Positions 54,478-64,000 of a stretch of DNA of 64,000 nucleotides are shown one piece after another. The position numbers and the translations under genes are program-made. Numbering within the stretch: position 1 is the stretch's first letter; each line of letters begins with the position of its first letter. The notes beneath the pieces are model-generated. The model saw only the letters and a program-made list of their open reading frames with translations, did no database searches and was not told where the DNA came from. The DNA comes from Sthenelais limicola (taxonomy: Eukaryota > Annelida > Polychaeta > Phyllodocida > Sigalionidae): NCBI GenBank assembly GCA_942159475.1, contig OW804094.1, positions 18,457,067 to 18,521,066 on the forward strand. Reading direction: 5' to 3'.

Positions 54478-54849
54478 AAGTATGAACAACGATTTCCTAG
54501 AAAAATAATTGTTACCGAGAGGAAGGTAAGGTAATGCTCGAGGCAGGGACAACGGAACATGCCTTGCAAAGGCCAAAATGGAGATATCATCTAATTTAAA
54601 TATTAAATAAATTAACCATTGTTTCTAAAAGTCGAACACAACAATTTCATACAAACACGGAAACTCATTATAGTATTTTCACCAAGACAAATTAGATATT
54701 TTACAAAAAAATTCAAAGCAACAATAAAGCAACAGACAGCTTGGGGAGAAAATGAACATCAATGAGATAACAACGGAAAATAACTATTATTTGAAGAGGG
54801 ATTTGTGAATATTGACTGCTGTTGTTTTTGTTATTGTGTAGGGTGAGTG

Positions 54850-54903
54850 TGTGGGTGTGTGTGGAGGGGGGAGGGGGGGAGGGGGGAGGGGGAGGGGGGG
54901 CAG
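54850..54903. repeat. G-rich run
   Basis: GGGGGGAGGG-type units, quadruplex-prone. Confidence 0.9.
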
Positions 54904-55039
54904 GGAATGATGATAATGGTGGTGGCTATGGGATAAGCGTCATACGTTGATTAGACTGCTTTCATTAAGCTTGCTTTATGAAGCGGTGATGGGATTGGAT
55001 ACATGCCAACACGGAACTGCCTTTGTCTACGACAACTGT

Positions 55040-55500
55040 TCTACCTCTCCATACTCTCTCTCTCTCTCTACACTCTCTCTCTACACTCTCTCCCCACTCT
55101 CTCCACACTCTCTCCCTCTCCACACTCTCTTCACACTCTCTACCTCTTTACACTCCCTCCCTACTCTCTCTCTCTACTCTCTCTCCCTACTCTCTCTCCC
55201 TTATCTCTCTCTCCCTTATCTCTCTCTCTCCCACTCTACACTCTCCCCATTCCCTCTGCTTCTCCCTCTCTCCTTTCTCACCTACTTCTCTGGTTCTCTC
55301 TTTATCCCTGCCTCTCCCTACTCTCTCTACCTCTGTACATTCTCTCCCTACTCTCTCTCCCTTATCTCTCTCTCCCTTATCTCTCTCTCTCCTACTCTAC
55401 ACTCTCCCCATTCCCTGTGTTCTCCCTCTCTCCTTTCTCACTTATTTCTCTAGTTCTCTCTTTATCCCTGCCCCTGCTTCTCCTGCTCCACCGGTCTGTC
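55040..55500. repeat. CT-rich tract with a ~170-bp duplication
   Basis: CTCTCTCCACACTC-like units. The segment from 'ctccctactctctctccctta' to 'cttctctggttctctctttatccctgcc' occurs twice. Plus-strand open frames of 168-189 codons here are compositional. Confidence 0.9.
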
Positions 55501-55588
55501 TTTCTCTCATTCTCTTTATAATATCTCTTCTTTCATTTCAAAGTTTCCTTTCTGCTTTCCTTTCTACTATATATATCATATTTCATAT

Positions 55589-55900
55589 GTGATGTTTTAC
55601 AGGAAAATGAGTCACAAGTCGCAAAATTGATATTTTCCAAAGGGTTGTATTCACTAGATATCTTTGTTGAAATGTTTTGATGTTTGGGGTGCTTAACCTC
55701 TTCGTAGCATGAAAAAATTTACCAAATTTCAATATTTTTTATTCAAAAATAAACATCAAACTTAAGAAATTGAAATACATATTAGATGTCATATACTGTT
55801 TACTATCCTTAGAATCGGCTTGATCTCATCTTTTCAAATATGATGGTGTCTCAAAATCCATTTTTTGCGACTTGTGACCCATTTTCCTATAACACATCAC
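55589..55900 (-). mobile_element. Fam-B, internally deleted, TSD ATAT
   Basis: ATAT at 55585-55588 and 55901-55904; both TIRs intact although about 90 bp of the middle is missing. Confidence 0.93.
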
Positions 55901-56079
55901 ATATATTCTCTTATCGTCATTGCTGAACAAAAGTAGAACAAAAGTTCTTTTAATCTACAAGTAGCTTTTCTATTTCTAGAAATCTATATTTGGTTGAATG
56001 TCTTGCAATTAATTAAAGCTAGTTATTGATCTATTACATGTATGATGAATCGCCGCTTCGTTATCTTCATTTTCATTTT

Positions 56080-56520
56080 GGCTTTGAATTTGCCACCTCT
56101 TCCACCACCATACTTTCCATCTCTGCTTCTATCTTCTCTACCGCCTTCATCACAACCTCCTCTTTATTTCTCTGTTTTATTATTATTATTTTTATTTTGG
56201 GGCTTATTTTTCTCTCTTTTGTCCTTTTTCTCTTCATCTACTTCCACCTTTTCCTTTCGCGTTTTCTTCCATCTGTTCTCCTTTTCATCCTCTTCTTTTT
56301 GACCTCCCCATTCCGATTCCTCCTTTTTTATTTATTTCTTTACTCGCGTACTCCTCTTTCACCTAATACATTAACCTTTGTACTCCTTTTCTCTTTGTCC
56401 TTCCTTCCCATCCTTCCTCCTCTTTCTCTCCCTGTATACGTTTCTCTCCTTTCCTTTCCACCCCTTCACTACCTCTGCTAGCTCCTTCTTTCCCTCTTCC
56501 GCTTCCCACCTACCTCACTT
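56080..56520. repeat. Pyrimidine-rich lead-in
   Basis: CT-rich, non-periodic. The 151-codon and 86-codon plus-strand frames (from 56026 and 56042) are Leu/Phe/Ser-rich because of the base composition. Confidence 0.75.
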
Positions 56521-58215
56521 TTAACCTTCCCTTCTTCCTTCCTCTTCCCACTCTCCTTCTTTTACTCTTCCTATCTTTTCCCTCTTCCCCTTCTCACCTT
56601 CTCCTTCCCTTCTCCCTCCCTCTTCCCACTCCCCCTCTTTTACTCTTCCTATCTTTTCCCTCTTCCCCTTCTCACCTTCTCCTTCCCTTCTCCCTCCCTC
56701 TTCCCACTCCCTCTCTTTAACTCTTCCTATCTTTTCCCTCTTCCCCTTCTCACCTCCTTCACCTTCTCCTTCCCTTCTCCCTCTCTCTTCCCACTCTCCC
56801 TCTTTTACTCTTCCTATCTTTTCCCTCTTCCCCTTCTCACCTCCTTCACCTTCTCCTTCCCTTCTCCCTCCCTCTTCCCACTCCCCCTCTCTTACTCGGC
56901 TTATCTTTTCCCTCTTCCCCTTCTCACCTTCTCCTTCCCTTCTCCCTCCCTCTTCCCACTCCCCCTCTTTTACTCTTCCTATCTTTTCCCTCTTCCCCTT
57001 CTCACCTTCTTCACCTTATCTTTCCCTTCTCCCTACTTTCCCCACTCTCCCTCTTTCTATCTTTTCCCTCTTCCCCTTCCCACTTTCTTCCCCTTCTCCT
57101 TCCCTTCTCCCTCCCTCTTCCCACTCCCCCTCTTTTACCCTTCCTATCTTTTCCCTCTTCCCCTTCTCACCTTCTCCTTCCCTTCTCCCTCCCTCTTCCC
57201 ACTCTCCCTCTTTTACTCTTCCTATCTTTTCCCTCTTCCCCTTCTCACCTTCTCCTTCCCTTCTCCCTCCCTCTTCCCACTCTCCCTCTTTTACTCTTCC
57301 TATCTTTTCCCTCTTCCCCTTCTCACCTTCTCCTTCCCTTCTCCCTCCTTATCCTCCCCCTCTTCCCCTCTTCCCACTCCCCCTCTTTTACTCTTCCTAT
57401 CTTTTCCCTCTTCCCCTTCCCACCTCCTTCACCTTATCTTTCCCTTCTCCCTACTTTCCCCACTCTCCCTCTTTCTATCTTTTCCCTCTTCCCTCTTCCC
57501 CTTCCCACCTCCTTCACCCTTTCCTTCCCTTCTCCCCCCTCTCCCTCTTTTACTCTTCCTATCTTTTCCCTCTTCCCCTTCCCATCTTATTCACCTTATC
57601 TTTCCCTCCTCCCTACTTTCCCCACTCTCCCTCTTTCTATCTTTTCCCTCTTCCTCTTCCCCTTCCCACCTCCTTCCCCTTTTCCTTCCCTTCTCCCCAC
57701 TCTCCCTCTTTTACTCTTCCTATCTTTTCCCTCTTCCCCTTCTCACCTTCTCCTTCCCTTCTCCCTACTTTCCCCACTCTCCCTCTTTCTATCTTTCCCC
57801 TCTTCCCCTTCCCCTTCCCCTTCCCATCTCCTTCACCTTTTCCTTCCCTTCTCCCCCCCCCTCCGTCTTTTACTGTTCCTATCTTTTCCCTCGTCCCCTT
57901 CTCACCTTCTCCTTCCCTTCTCCCTCCCTCTTCCCACTCCCCTCTTTTACTCTTCCTATCTTTTCCCTCTTCCCCTTCTCACCTTCTCCTTCCCTTCTCC
58001 CTCCCTCTTCCCACTCCCCCTCTTTTACTCTTCCTATCTTTTCCCTCTTCCCCTTCTCACCTTATCTTTCCCTTCTCCCTACTTTCCCCACTCTCCCTCT
58101 TTCTATCTTTCCCCTCTTCCCCTTCCCCTTCCCACCTCCTTCACCTTTTCCTTCCCTTCTCCCCCTATCCCTCTTTTACTCTTCCTATCTTTTCCCTCTT
58201 CCCCTTCCCATACAT
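56520..58215. repeat. 78-bp pyrimidine minisatellite with variant units
   Basis: Unit joins TTTTACTCTTCCTATCTTTT, CCCTCTTCCCCTTCTCACCT, TCTCCTTCCCTTCTCCCTCC and CTCTTCCCACTCCCCCTC. The first clean period is 56563 to 56641. From about 57000, higher-order variants include CTACTTTCCCCACTCTCCCT and CACCTTATCTTTCCCT. Confidence 0.95.
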
Positions 58216-58581
58216 CTTCTCCTACAGAAAAGAAGCCCCCGTAACCTCCCACCAAACCTCCTTGTATCCACTTACGTCCTTCCTCTACCCTCTTATGTAG
58301 CAGTTACCATCTCTTAACCTCCCTATTAACGCGTCAAGTGCGTCAAGTGCGTAACGCTTGGCTGAAACTCCCTATTGTTTTCATTCAAAACATCCCCCAA
58401 AAGATAAAAAGAGCTGAAAACAATAAATCTTTACAATCAAAATGGCGGAGGGTTAGTTTTGCGTGAGTGGAAGGAAGCATGCATCCGGGGATCCATCCTT
58501 AATACAAACAAACCCCGAGGGAGCATTCGTTGCAAGGAACCATCCTCTTTACTCGCTCATCATGGCAGCCCGAGGCTGGCT

Positions 58582-58795
58582 ATTCTATAGAGCGATTAAT
58601 TATAATAAAGCTTAACATGGCGAACATTTGTTATCAAGGAGATCTTTATCCTGGTAAAATTAATGATTTACATAGACGCGAATTGACACATTTGAGTGAA
58701 AAGTATCATGGAATTTGTGCCTTTCTGGTAGTGCTATTTTATTCTATAGAACGATTAGTTATATTAAAGCTTAATATGGGTTACATTTTGTCCTG
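58582..58795. repeat. ~50-bp direct repeat, 159 bp apart
   Basis: ATTCTATAGARCGATTARTT followed by 'ata-taaagcttaa-atgg' at 58582 and 58741. A 94-codon frame spans both and repeats YSIERL; it has no recognised domain. Confidence 0.8.
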
Positions 58796-58799
58796 GGGT

Positions 58800-59214
58800 A
58801 TTGTTTATCACTGAATTCCATGTTGTTCATATTAAATTTAATTATTTGTATTTGATGGGAAATGTATACTTTGCATGCAGTAACATGGTGTATACTGTTA
58901 TCGTGAGGTATTGCATGGTCATAAATCTTTATTCTTCTCAAAGAAAGGGTTCGTGTCAGTCTAATGTTCGAGGACTATAGAAACATGAAAGCTGAGACCT
59001 TTTGTCTTTGATTTAACAATGCTAAAGATAATGCATATAATCTTTGCCAAATTTATATCTGATCATTGAACGGTCAAATATGACTTAGATTTCCCTAAGA
59101 ACAGTGATAATAGCTCTATAATTCTGTTGCTCCCTTAGGATACATTGACAAAACATATCTATAGCAGAAAGGATAATCTGGCCATTGACCGTGGTGATGC
59201 ATTTATGTCAGATT
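58800..59214. other. Unassigned stretch
   Basis: AT-rich, no family match. Confidence 0.4.
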
Positions 59215-59841
59215 TTCAGAAAATGTACAATTCACCTTCACCAATCTTCTCAAATAACCCGAATTTCAGACGAAAATAAAGTTCAAAATACAGTTCAATC
59301 TAACCAAACCGATTGCTAGAATCAATGCAATGCCAAATATACTCGAATTTACCTAGTATTGGCCAAATTCTGCTGAACCCAGATAGCCAGATAGCGTGCA
59401 AATGTGACACCAGTGGCGCTGTAGGCTGCAATATCTCCCAGTAGGCTAAGACGGAAGCTTCCGCCGCCCGTGTTCGCGGCCGCCGCGACCCGCGAAAACG
59501 GTGATAACACCAGCAAAAAATGTAAAGATGGTCACAGGATTAATAAATATGAAAAGACTATATTCTCAGCTATCCATAGGTATATAATTTTACATATTTG
59601 AAAGAGTAGAGCCCGAGCAGTGACTGATTATGGGTAACCATGTCTAGGCCTACTCTGGTTCTTAGGTTGCGGGAGCCATAACCGGAAGCTCCCGCCTTAG
59701 CAAAGGTAGAAAAGCTAGGTGGCGTGACGGTTGTATAATGTATTTTCGCGCTATCAAGGATAGGGAGAATTGCACCCTAATTTAGCAGAATTTACTAAAT
59801 GTGTACAGCTGCCAATTGTACATTTTCTGAAAATCTGACCC
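59215..59841 (-). mobile_element. Fam-A interrupted by a GC-rich insert, TSD ATTT
   Basis: ATTT precedes the decayed left end ATGTCAGATTTTCAGAAAAT and follows the right CTGACCC at 59842-59845. The two halves are 59215-59369 and 59768-59841. Confidence 0.9.
59370..59767. mobile_element. 398-bp GC-rich insertion nested in Fam-A
   Basis: AATT lies on both sides (59366-59369 and 59768-59771), fitting the Fam-A consensus 'ccaaattgcagcc' with one AATT. Subterminal inverted repeats: GCTAAGACGGAAGCTTCCG near 59446-59464 against the complement of CCGGAAGCTCCCGCCTTAGC near 59682-59701. Contains GCGGCCGCCGCGACCCGCG. Extreme termini pair poorly. No coding capacity. Confidence 0.75.
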
Positions 59842-59984
59842 ATTTATGGATCTGTTCCTCCCAACATATTCCGAACAGAAATTTCAGGTAAATTTTGAGA
59901 TGGATTGAAATGATACCCTTGAAGTATATTTATCTATTATTTTCTCTAGATTTGATAAACATATAAATGACTTGTTGAAATATT

Positions 59985-60265
59985 GAAAAATCAAGACAGT
60001 CTATTAAATATATCCATGCATTTCTAAGGTGATAAAGGTCGAGTATATTAGTTACTTAACTAGTAAATGTCCACCCAGAATAGTGTAAACTTTTTTTGTC
60101 TAAAACTAAACATATTAAATTTAAGATATAGAAATACTTAAAAGATGTCCTAGTGTTAACTATAATAGGAATCAGGTTGATCTCATCTTTTCAAATATAT
60201 ATAAGATGGTATCTCAGAATCAATTCTTTGCGACTTGTCACTCATTTCGTTATGACACATCACAT
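59985..60265 (-). mobile_element. Fam-B, left third missing
   Basis: From 'tcaagacagtctattaaatatatcc' to GCGACTTGTCACTCATTTCG...ACACATCAC. Confidence 0.88.
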
Positions 60266-61103
60266 GTATAAAGAAGTTGAGGCCAGAGGGTCTTGTTTAC
60301 CCCTAGCCCCTGTATAAATCAAACTTTCTGAAAACAAGAAATAGTTAACAGTGATCAGTTTACATTTATATATTTATTTCCGGTTCATGTAGAAGATTGC
60401 GTTTCCAAGGGAAACGAAGATTGATGTCAGTTAAATATAAAATTCGAGTATAGTAGGAGGGAGTGGAAGGGGAGACAGAACACATGAAATCCTTATCCCA
60501 TATATGACTGGTCAGTCTATGTAATTCTGTTGGTCCCTTTAACACTTTGCATATGAGGCATCTTATTTCTCAGCTTGCCACTTTAATTCACACATGGTCT
60601 ACCCTTTAATTCACACCTAAACGCCATCCCCTCCCCCTCCCAGCCATTACCAGCATGATTCTGATCCCATCTACTGATATCACAATCAACAGATTCTTCA
60701 CACTGATATCCAGGATGGGAGGAGCCAAGATGCTATCAATGATTGACAGATCTCAACCCAATTCAATTAGATTGATGATAACATCAATCTAAAAAAATCT
60801 GTTCATCTTCACATCCCAATATGACGATCCAAGACAAAGTGCTTTATTTCAGAAAGGGTCATTATATGGGAATGCAACCTATAAAATAGTCCCTGGGGAT
60901 GCGGATGAATCGAAGCAATGCTAATTCAAATAGTCCACAAGCCAGTGAACTAATTCCAGGCCATTGGTTCTAACAACCTCGGCAGCACAGTTTTTTTTAG
61001 CCAAACTTGTTTAATTGTAATAATCAAGTTAACTCGATCAGATACTCTAACCCCAATCTCGCTCTCCTATCTATTTAAGCATGGGGGAGTTGACACAGAT
61101 CCT
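60266..61103. other. Unassigned stretch with one perfect hairpin
   Basis: TTAGATTGATG (60767-60777) and CATCAATCTAA (60782-60792) form a perfect 11-bp stem with a 4-base loop. Nothing else recognised. Confidence 0.5.
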
Positions 61104-61338
61104 GGGCGAAGATGGCAGAAAATGTACAATTCACCTTCACCAATCCTCTCAAATAATCCGAATTTCAGACAAAAATAAGGTTGAAAATACAGTTCAACAT
61201 AACCTAACGGATTGTTTGAATCAAGGCAATACTAAATATACTCAGATATGCCCAGTGTTGACCATTTTTCGGTCTAATTTGGCAGAATTAACTAAATGTG
61301 TTGATCTGCAAATTGTACATTTTCTGAAAATCTGACCC
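61104..61338 (-). mobile_element. Fam-A, full length
   Basis: GGGCGAAGATGGCAGAAAAT start, a decayed GGGTGAAAT-type end, and CTGACCC. Confidence 0.9.
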
Positions 61339-61420
61339 TCCTGGCTTCTCTATTTAGCTGTTTGTCCACTGTCTCACCTGCCTAGCATTGGGTTGTAATA
61401 GTTTCATAGATATTAGATAT

Positions 61421-61822
61421 GTGATGTGTTTCAGGAAAATGAGTCATAGGTTGCAAAATTGATATTTTTCAAAGTGATTTATTCACAAGATCTCCTTGGT
61501 GGAATGTTTTCATTCTTGGGGTGTATAGAGCTTGGGGATGTATGAATTCATGTACCAAATTTCAAGACTCTGTATCAAATATATTCTTGCATTTTCAAGG
61601 TCATCTTATAGAGTATATTTAGCTACTTTACTAGTTATTATCCACCCAAAATTATAGCAAACAGCGTTTTTCAAAAATAAAAACATAATATATAGAAATA
61701 AATATTATTATGTCATACTGTTTACTATCATTAGAATCAGCTTGATCTCATCTTTTCAAATATGATAATATCTCAAAATCCATTTTTTGCGAATTGTGAC
61801 TCATTGTCCTATAACACATCAC
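61421..61822 (-). mobile_element. Fam-B, full length, TSD ATAT
   Basis: ATAT at 61417-61420 and 61823-61826; GTGATGTGTTTCAGGAAAAT start. Confidence 0.94.
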
Positions 61823-62094
61823 ATATGATAATGTATTTGTACTCACTAATAATATACCTACCGTATATCAGTCTAACGAGTGTACACTGACTGATGTTTT
61901 TATGTGCATAAGTATAGTAATCAAATCATTTTCAGTTGAGGTAGCATCATATAATATTATGAAACATTATTGTAACTAATTTACGTCATGGTATCAAATT
62001 ATCTACCATTATGTTTTGATATCAAAATCTATTTCTATTGAACAATGACTTTACTATTTCGATGAATTATTGCACTTTCGTTTTTGAAATATTT

Positions 62095-62502
62095 TCTTTT
62101 TTTGAAACGTAACATTAACTTAATGAATTAATCCAATCATATGTATATTTTCGGAGTCATATGACCCTTTTGTCGATTCAAAATCTTTTTTTGAAACGTA
62201 ACATTAAGGTCAGATTTTCAAAAAATGTACAAGTCAACTTCACCAATCTTCTCAAATAACCCAAATTTCAGACGAAAATAAAGCTCAAAATACAGTTCAA
62301 CCTAACCAAACCGATTGCTAGAATCAATGCAATGCCGAATATTCTCGAATTTACCTAGTATTGACCAAATTGCAGCCTAATTTTGCAGAATTTACTAAAT
62401 ATATACAGCTGCGAATTGTACATTTTCTGAATATCTGACCAATTAACGTAATGAATTAATCCAATCATATGTATACTTTCGGAGTCATACGACCCTTTTG
62501 TC
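62095..62502. repeat. Tandem duplication, one copy with a Fam-A insertion
   Basis: Copy 1 (62095-62175) and copy 2 (62186-62206 plus 62442-62502) share TTTGAAACGTAACATTAA and 'taatgaattaatccaatcatatgtata-tttcggagtcata-gacccttttgtc'. Confidence 0.95.
62207..62441 (-). mobile_element. Fam-A, full length, TSD ATTA, with empty site
   Basis: ATTA at 62203-62206 and 62442-62445. Copy 1 of the local duplication has a single ATTA at the matching place (62113-62116). Confidence 0.97.
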
Positions 62503-62676
62503 AAGTCAGAGTTTTGTAGACATAATTACAAATTATGTTTTTAGTATCTAAGAACCAGTACAGTTAATCGCGTTCGGTGTAAGGAAACATTTATCTAAAT
62601 TATCATATACCAACTTATAATATCAAAACAATGTTTTTGGTGTTTTCTCAGCCCTGTATAAAGACCTACACCACAT

Positions 62677-62911
62677 GGGTTAGATTTTCAGAAAATGTAC
62701 AATTGGCAGCTCTACATATTTAGTAAATTCTGCTAAATTAGGCTGCAATTTGGTCAATACTAGGTAAATTCGAGTATATTCGGCATGGCATTGTTTCTAG
62801 CAATCTGTCTGGTTAGGTTGAACTATATTTTGAACTTTATTTTCGTCTGAAATTTGGGTTATTTCAGAAGATTGGCGAAGTTGAATTGTACATTTTCTGG
62901 AAATCTGACCC
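62677..62911 (+). mobile_element. Fam-A, full length
   Basis: GGGTTAGATTTTCAGAAAAT to CTGGAAATCTGACCC; flanks ACAT and ATAT. Confidence 0.93.
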
Positions 62912-62916
62912 ATATG

Positions 62917-62975
62917 CACAAAATGATAAAATGACAAAATGATAAAAATGATAAAATGACAAAATGATAAAAACA
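62917..62975. repeat. (AAAATGATA)n-like microsatellite
   Basis: AAAATGATAAAATGACA-type units, five to six copies. Confidence 0.9.
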
Positions 62976-63089
62976 TCATACATTAGCTGTCTGCACCGAG
63001 TCTATTCCACTATCGCTTGGCTCTTACATTACTTATTACCTGCTAGGTGCAGTTACAAATCCCTTATTTTATTACTAACGACCTATATC

Positions 63090-63362
63090 ATCATCCAGGT
63101 GTAATACTCTTGAGCAGAGGTATGATATATAATATAATAGAAAGAATATATAATAGAAATAATATGTATTGGGTTTCTATTGGAAGTATCGAATAATTTG
63201 TCTCATCTTTGATTGTATTTAAGGAGGTATATATACTAAAAGTTATGCTAAAAATAATGATACATTTGTAAACCATAATATCAGGCTATACTGAGAATAT
63301 TTATGATAGATGTATAAAAATGTTTAAATAGTCCTGAATAAAATATTTACAAAATCAAAATC
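63090..63362 (+). mobile_element. Fam-R retroelement 3' end
   Basis: AGGCTATACTGAGAATATTT, then GTCCTGAATAAAATATTTAC and CAAAATCAAAATCAAAT. The upstream part is AT-rich and diverged. The 61-codon minus-strand frame here is a shadow. Confidence 0.65.
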
Positions 63363-63364
63363 AA

Positions 63365-63862
63365 ATTGGCAAATGAAAAGTATCGCATCAACGTGAAACA
63401 TTCTCAAATAAAATTCTTTAAATAATAATCTGAATCAAATCGATTTCTTTTAGGGCGACCTGCAATGATAGGAAAAGGTATTTTTTACCCTATCATTAAA
63501 GAAAGAAGCCATATTTGAACAATCATTATACTTAAAATTGGTACTGTATAAATACCTACCGGTAAGTATTTAAGCAATTTTATTATACACGCATTGCTCT
63601 GAAAAAAAGTATCTAGCGTGATTTACGCATAGTGCGTATTTCACTAGTGATTTACGTGGGGTTGTCATGGCAACCAACTTGTTTTTTTTTTACTAAGATT
63701 ATCGGTAAAGTTCAGATTTATTACTCGATTTTTTTCGATTTTCATGATTGAAAGCATGTATAACAAATCTAATAATAAACTCTTTGGTTTCACTCGCTTA
63801 GAATATTGCAACTCGTGCAATATTTACGCTCCTTCAACCAACTCGTTAGTTAACCTGTATTT
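63365..63862. other. Unassigned stretch
   Basis: Small repeats of GTGATTTACG near 63620 and 63648. No family or coding assignment. Confidence 0.4.
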
Positions 63863-64000
63863 GGGTCAGATTTTTTAGAAAATGTACAATTGGCAACTGT
63901 AGGCCTACACATTTAGTAAATTCTGCTGAATTAGGCTGCAATTTGGCCAATATTGGGTAAATTCGAGTATATTTGGCATTGCATTGATTCTAGCAACCTG
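63863..64000 (+). mobile_element. Fam-A, cut by window end
   Basis: GGGTCAGATTTTTTAGAAAA start and left 60 percent of the element, with a short insertion 'aggcc' near 63902. Confidence 0.9.

Noticed and set aside
54947..56481. Ser/Leu-rich frames of 150-190 codons, resembling membrane proteins
   Set aside because: CT-rich DNA encodes Ser, Leu, Pro and Phe by default. Several frames are open over the same bases.
58530..58814. 94-codon frame with a repeated YSIERL motif
   Set aside because: The peptide repeat follows from a nucleotide direct repeat 159 bp apart. No family similarity recognised.

Overview
This is eukaryotic, almost certainly animal, intergenic or intronic DNA that is AT-rich and saturated with repeats. 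I see no complete protein-coding gene. The open frames longer than 150 codons all lie in low-complexity purine or pyrimidine tracts, and most shorter ones lie inside repeats. A marine lophotrochozoan, probably a mollusc, is my best guess. It rests on tRNA-headed SINE-like pieces with an AAGGGCGTAAAGCAACC-type tail, which resemble SINE-like repeats I recall from gastropod genomes, and on the density of short non-autonomous DNA transposons. The sequence alone does not prove it.

Four short transposon-like families dominate; names are mine. Fam-A (~235 bp, about 45 copies or fragments) has inverted ends GGGTCAGATTTTCAGAAAAT, or a variant starting GGGTGAAAT, and makes 4-bp target duplications. Fam-B (~390-410 bp, about 26 copies or fragments) has inverted ends GTGATGTGTT-CAGGAAAATGAGTCACAAG and also 4-bp duplications, mostly AATT or ATAT. 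Fam-C (~345 bp) has ends TAGGGGATTTGCAT. Fam-D (~215 bp) has ends AGTCTAGGYCCAAA. Rarer elements include a 1.1-kb TTAA-flanked element, a 130-bp element, a GC-rich 398-bp insert, a ~245-bp family (Fam-G), a 114-bp foldback, retroelement 3' ends (Fam-R) and SINE pieces. By hand count, roughly a third or a little more of the window is dispersed repeat and about a tenth is simple or tandem repeat. All copy ends are hand-read and may be off by a few bases; strands of repeats are relative to an arbitrary family orientation.

Layout. 0-3 kb: Fam-A, a retroelement 3' end inside a Fam-B copy, Fam-D, a CT-rich SINE-like array. 3.8-6.7 kb: a duplicated block on both sides of a 200-N gap, possibly two haplotypes, one with extra Fam-A and Fam-C insertions. 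6.7-20 kb: SINE, a 69-bp tandem array, Fam-A/B/C/D/G copies and a purine tract. 20.1-22.35 kb: a 53-bp pyrimidine minisatellite. 24.17-24.81 kb: a 9-bp purine array. 25-33 kb: nested Fam-A/B, CT-rich array, Fam-D tandem block, Fam-G and Fam-R. 33.8-51.6 kb: repeats interspersed with GC- or CpG-rich, promoter-like blocks, one carrying five copies of a perfect CRE. 55-58.2 kb: pyrimidine tracts including a 78-bp minisatellite. 58.2-64 kb: sparser unique DNA with Fam-A/B and a further Fam-R end.

The most informative content is a readable insertion stratigraphy. Two paralogous empty/filled site pairs and several nested insertions give target duplications and relative ages without an outside reference. 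The second theme is that the Fam-B and Fam-C ends carry good matches to known transcription-factor motifs, so their spread would distribute potential binding sites.
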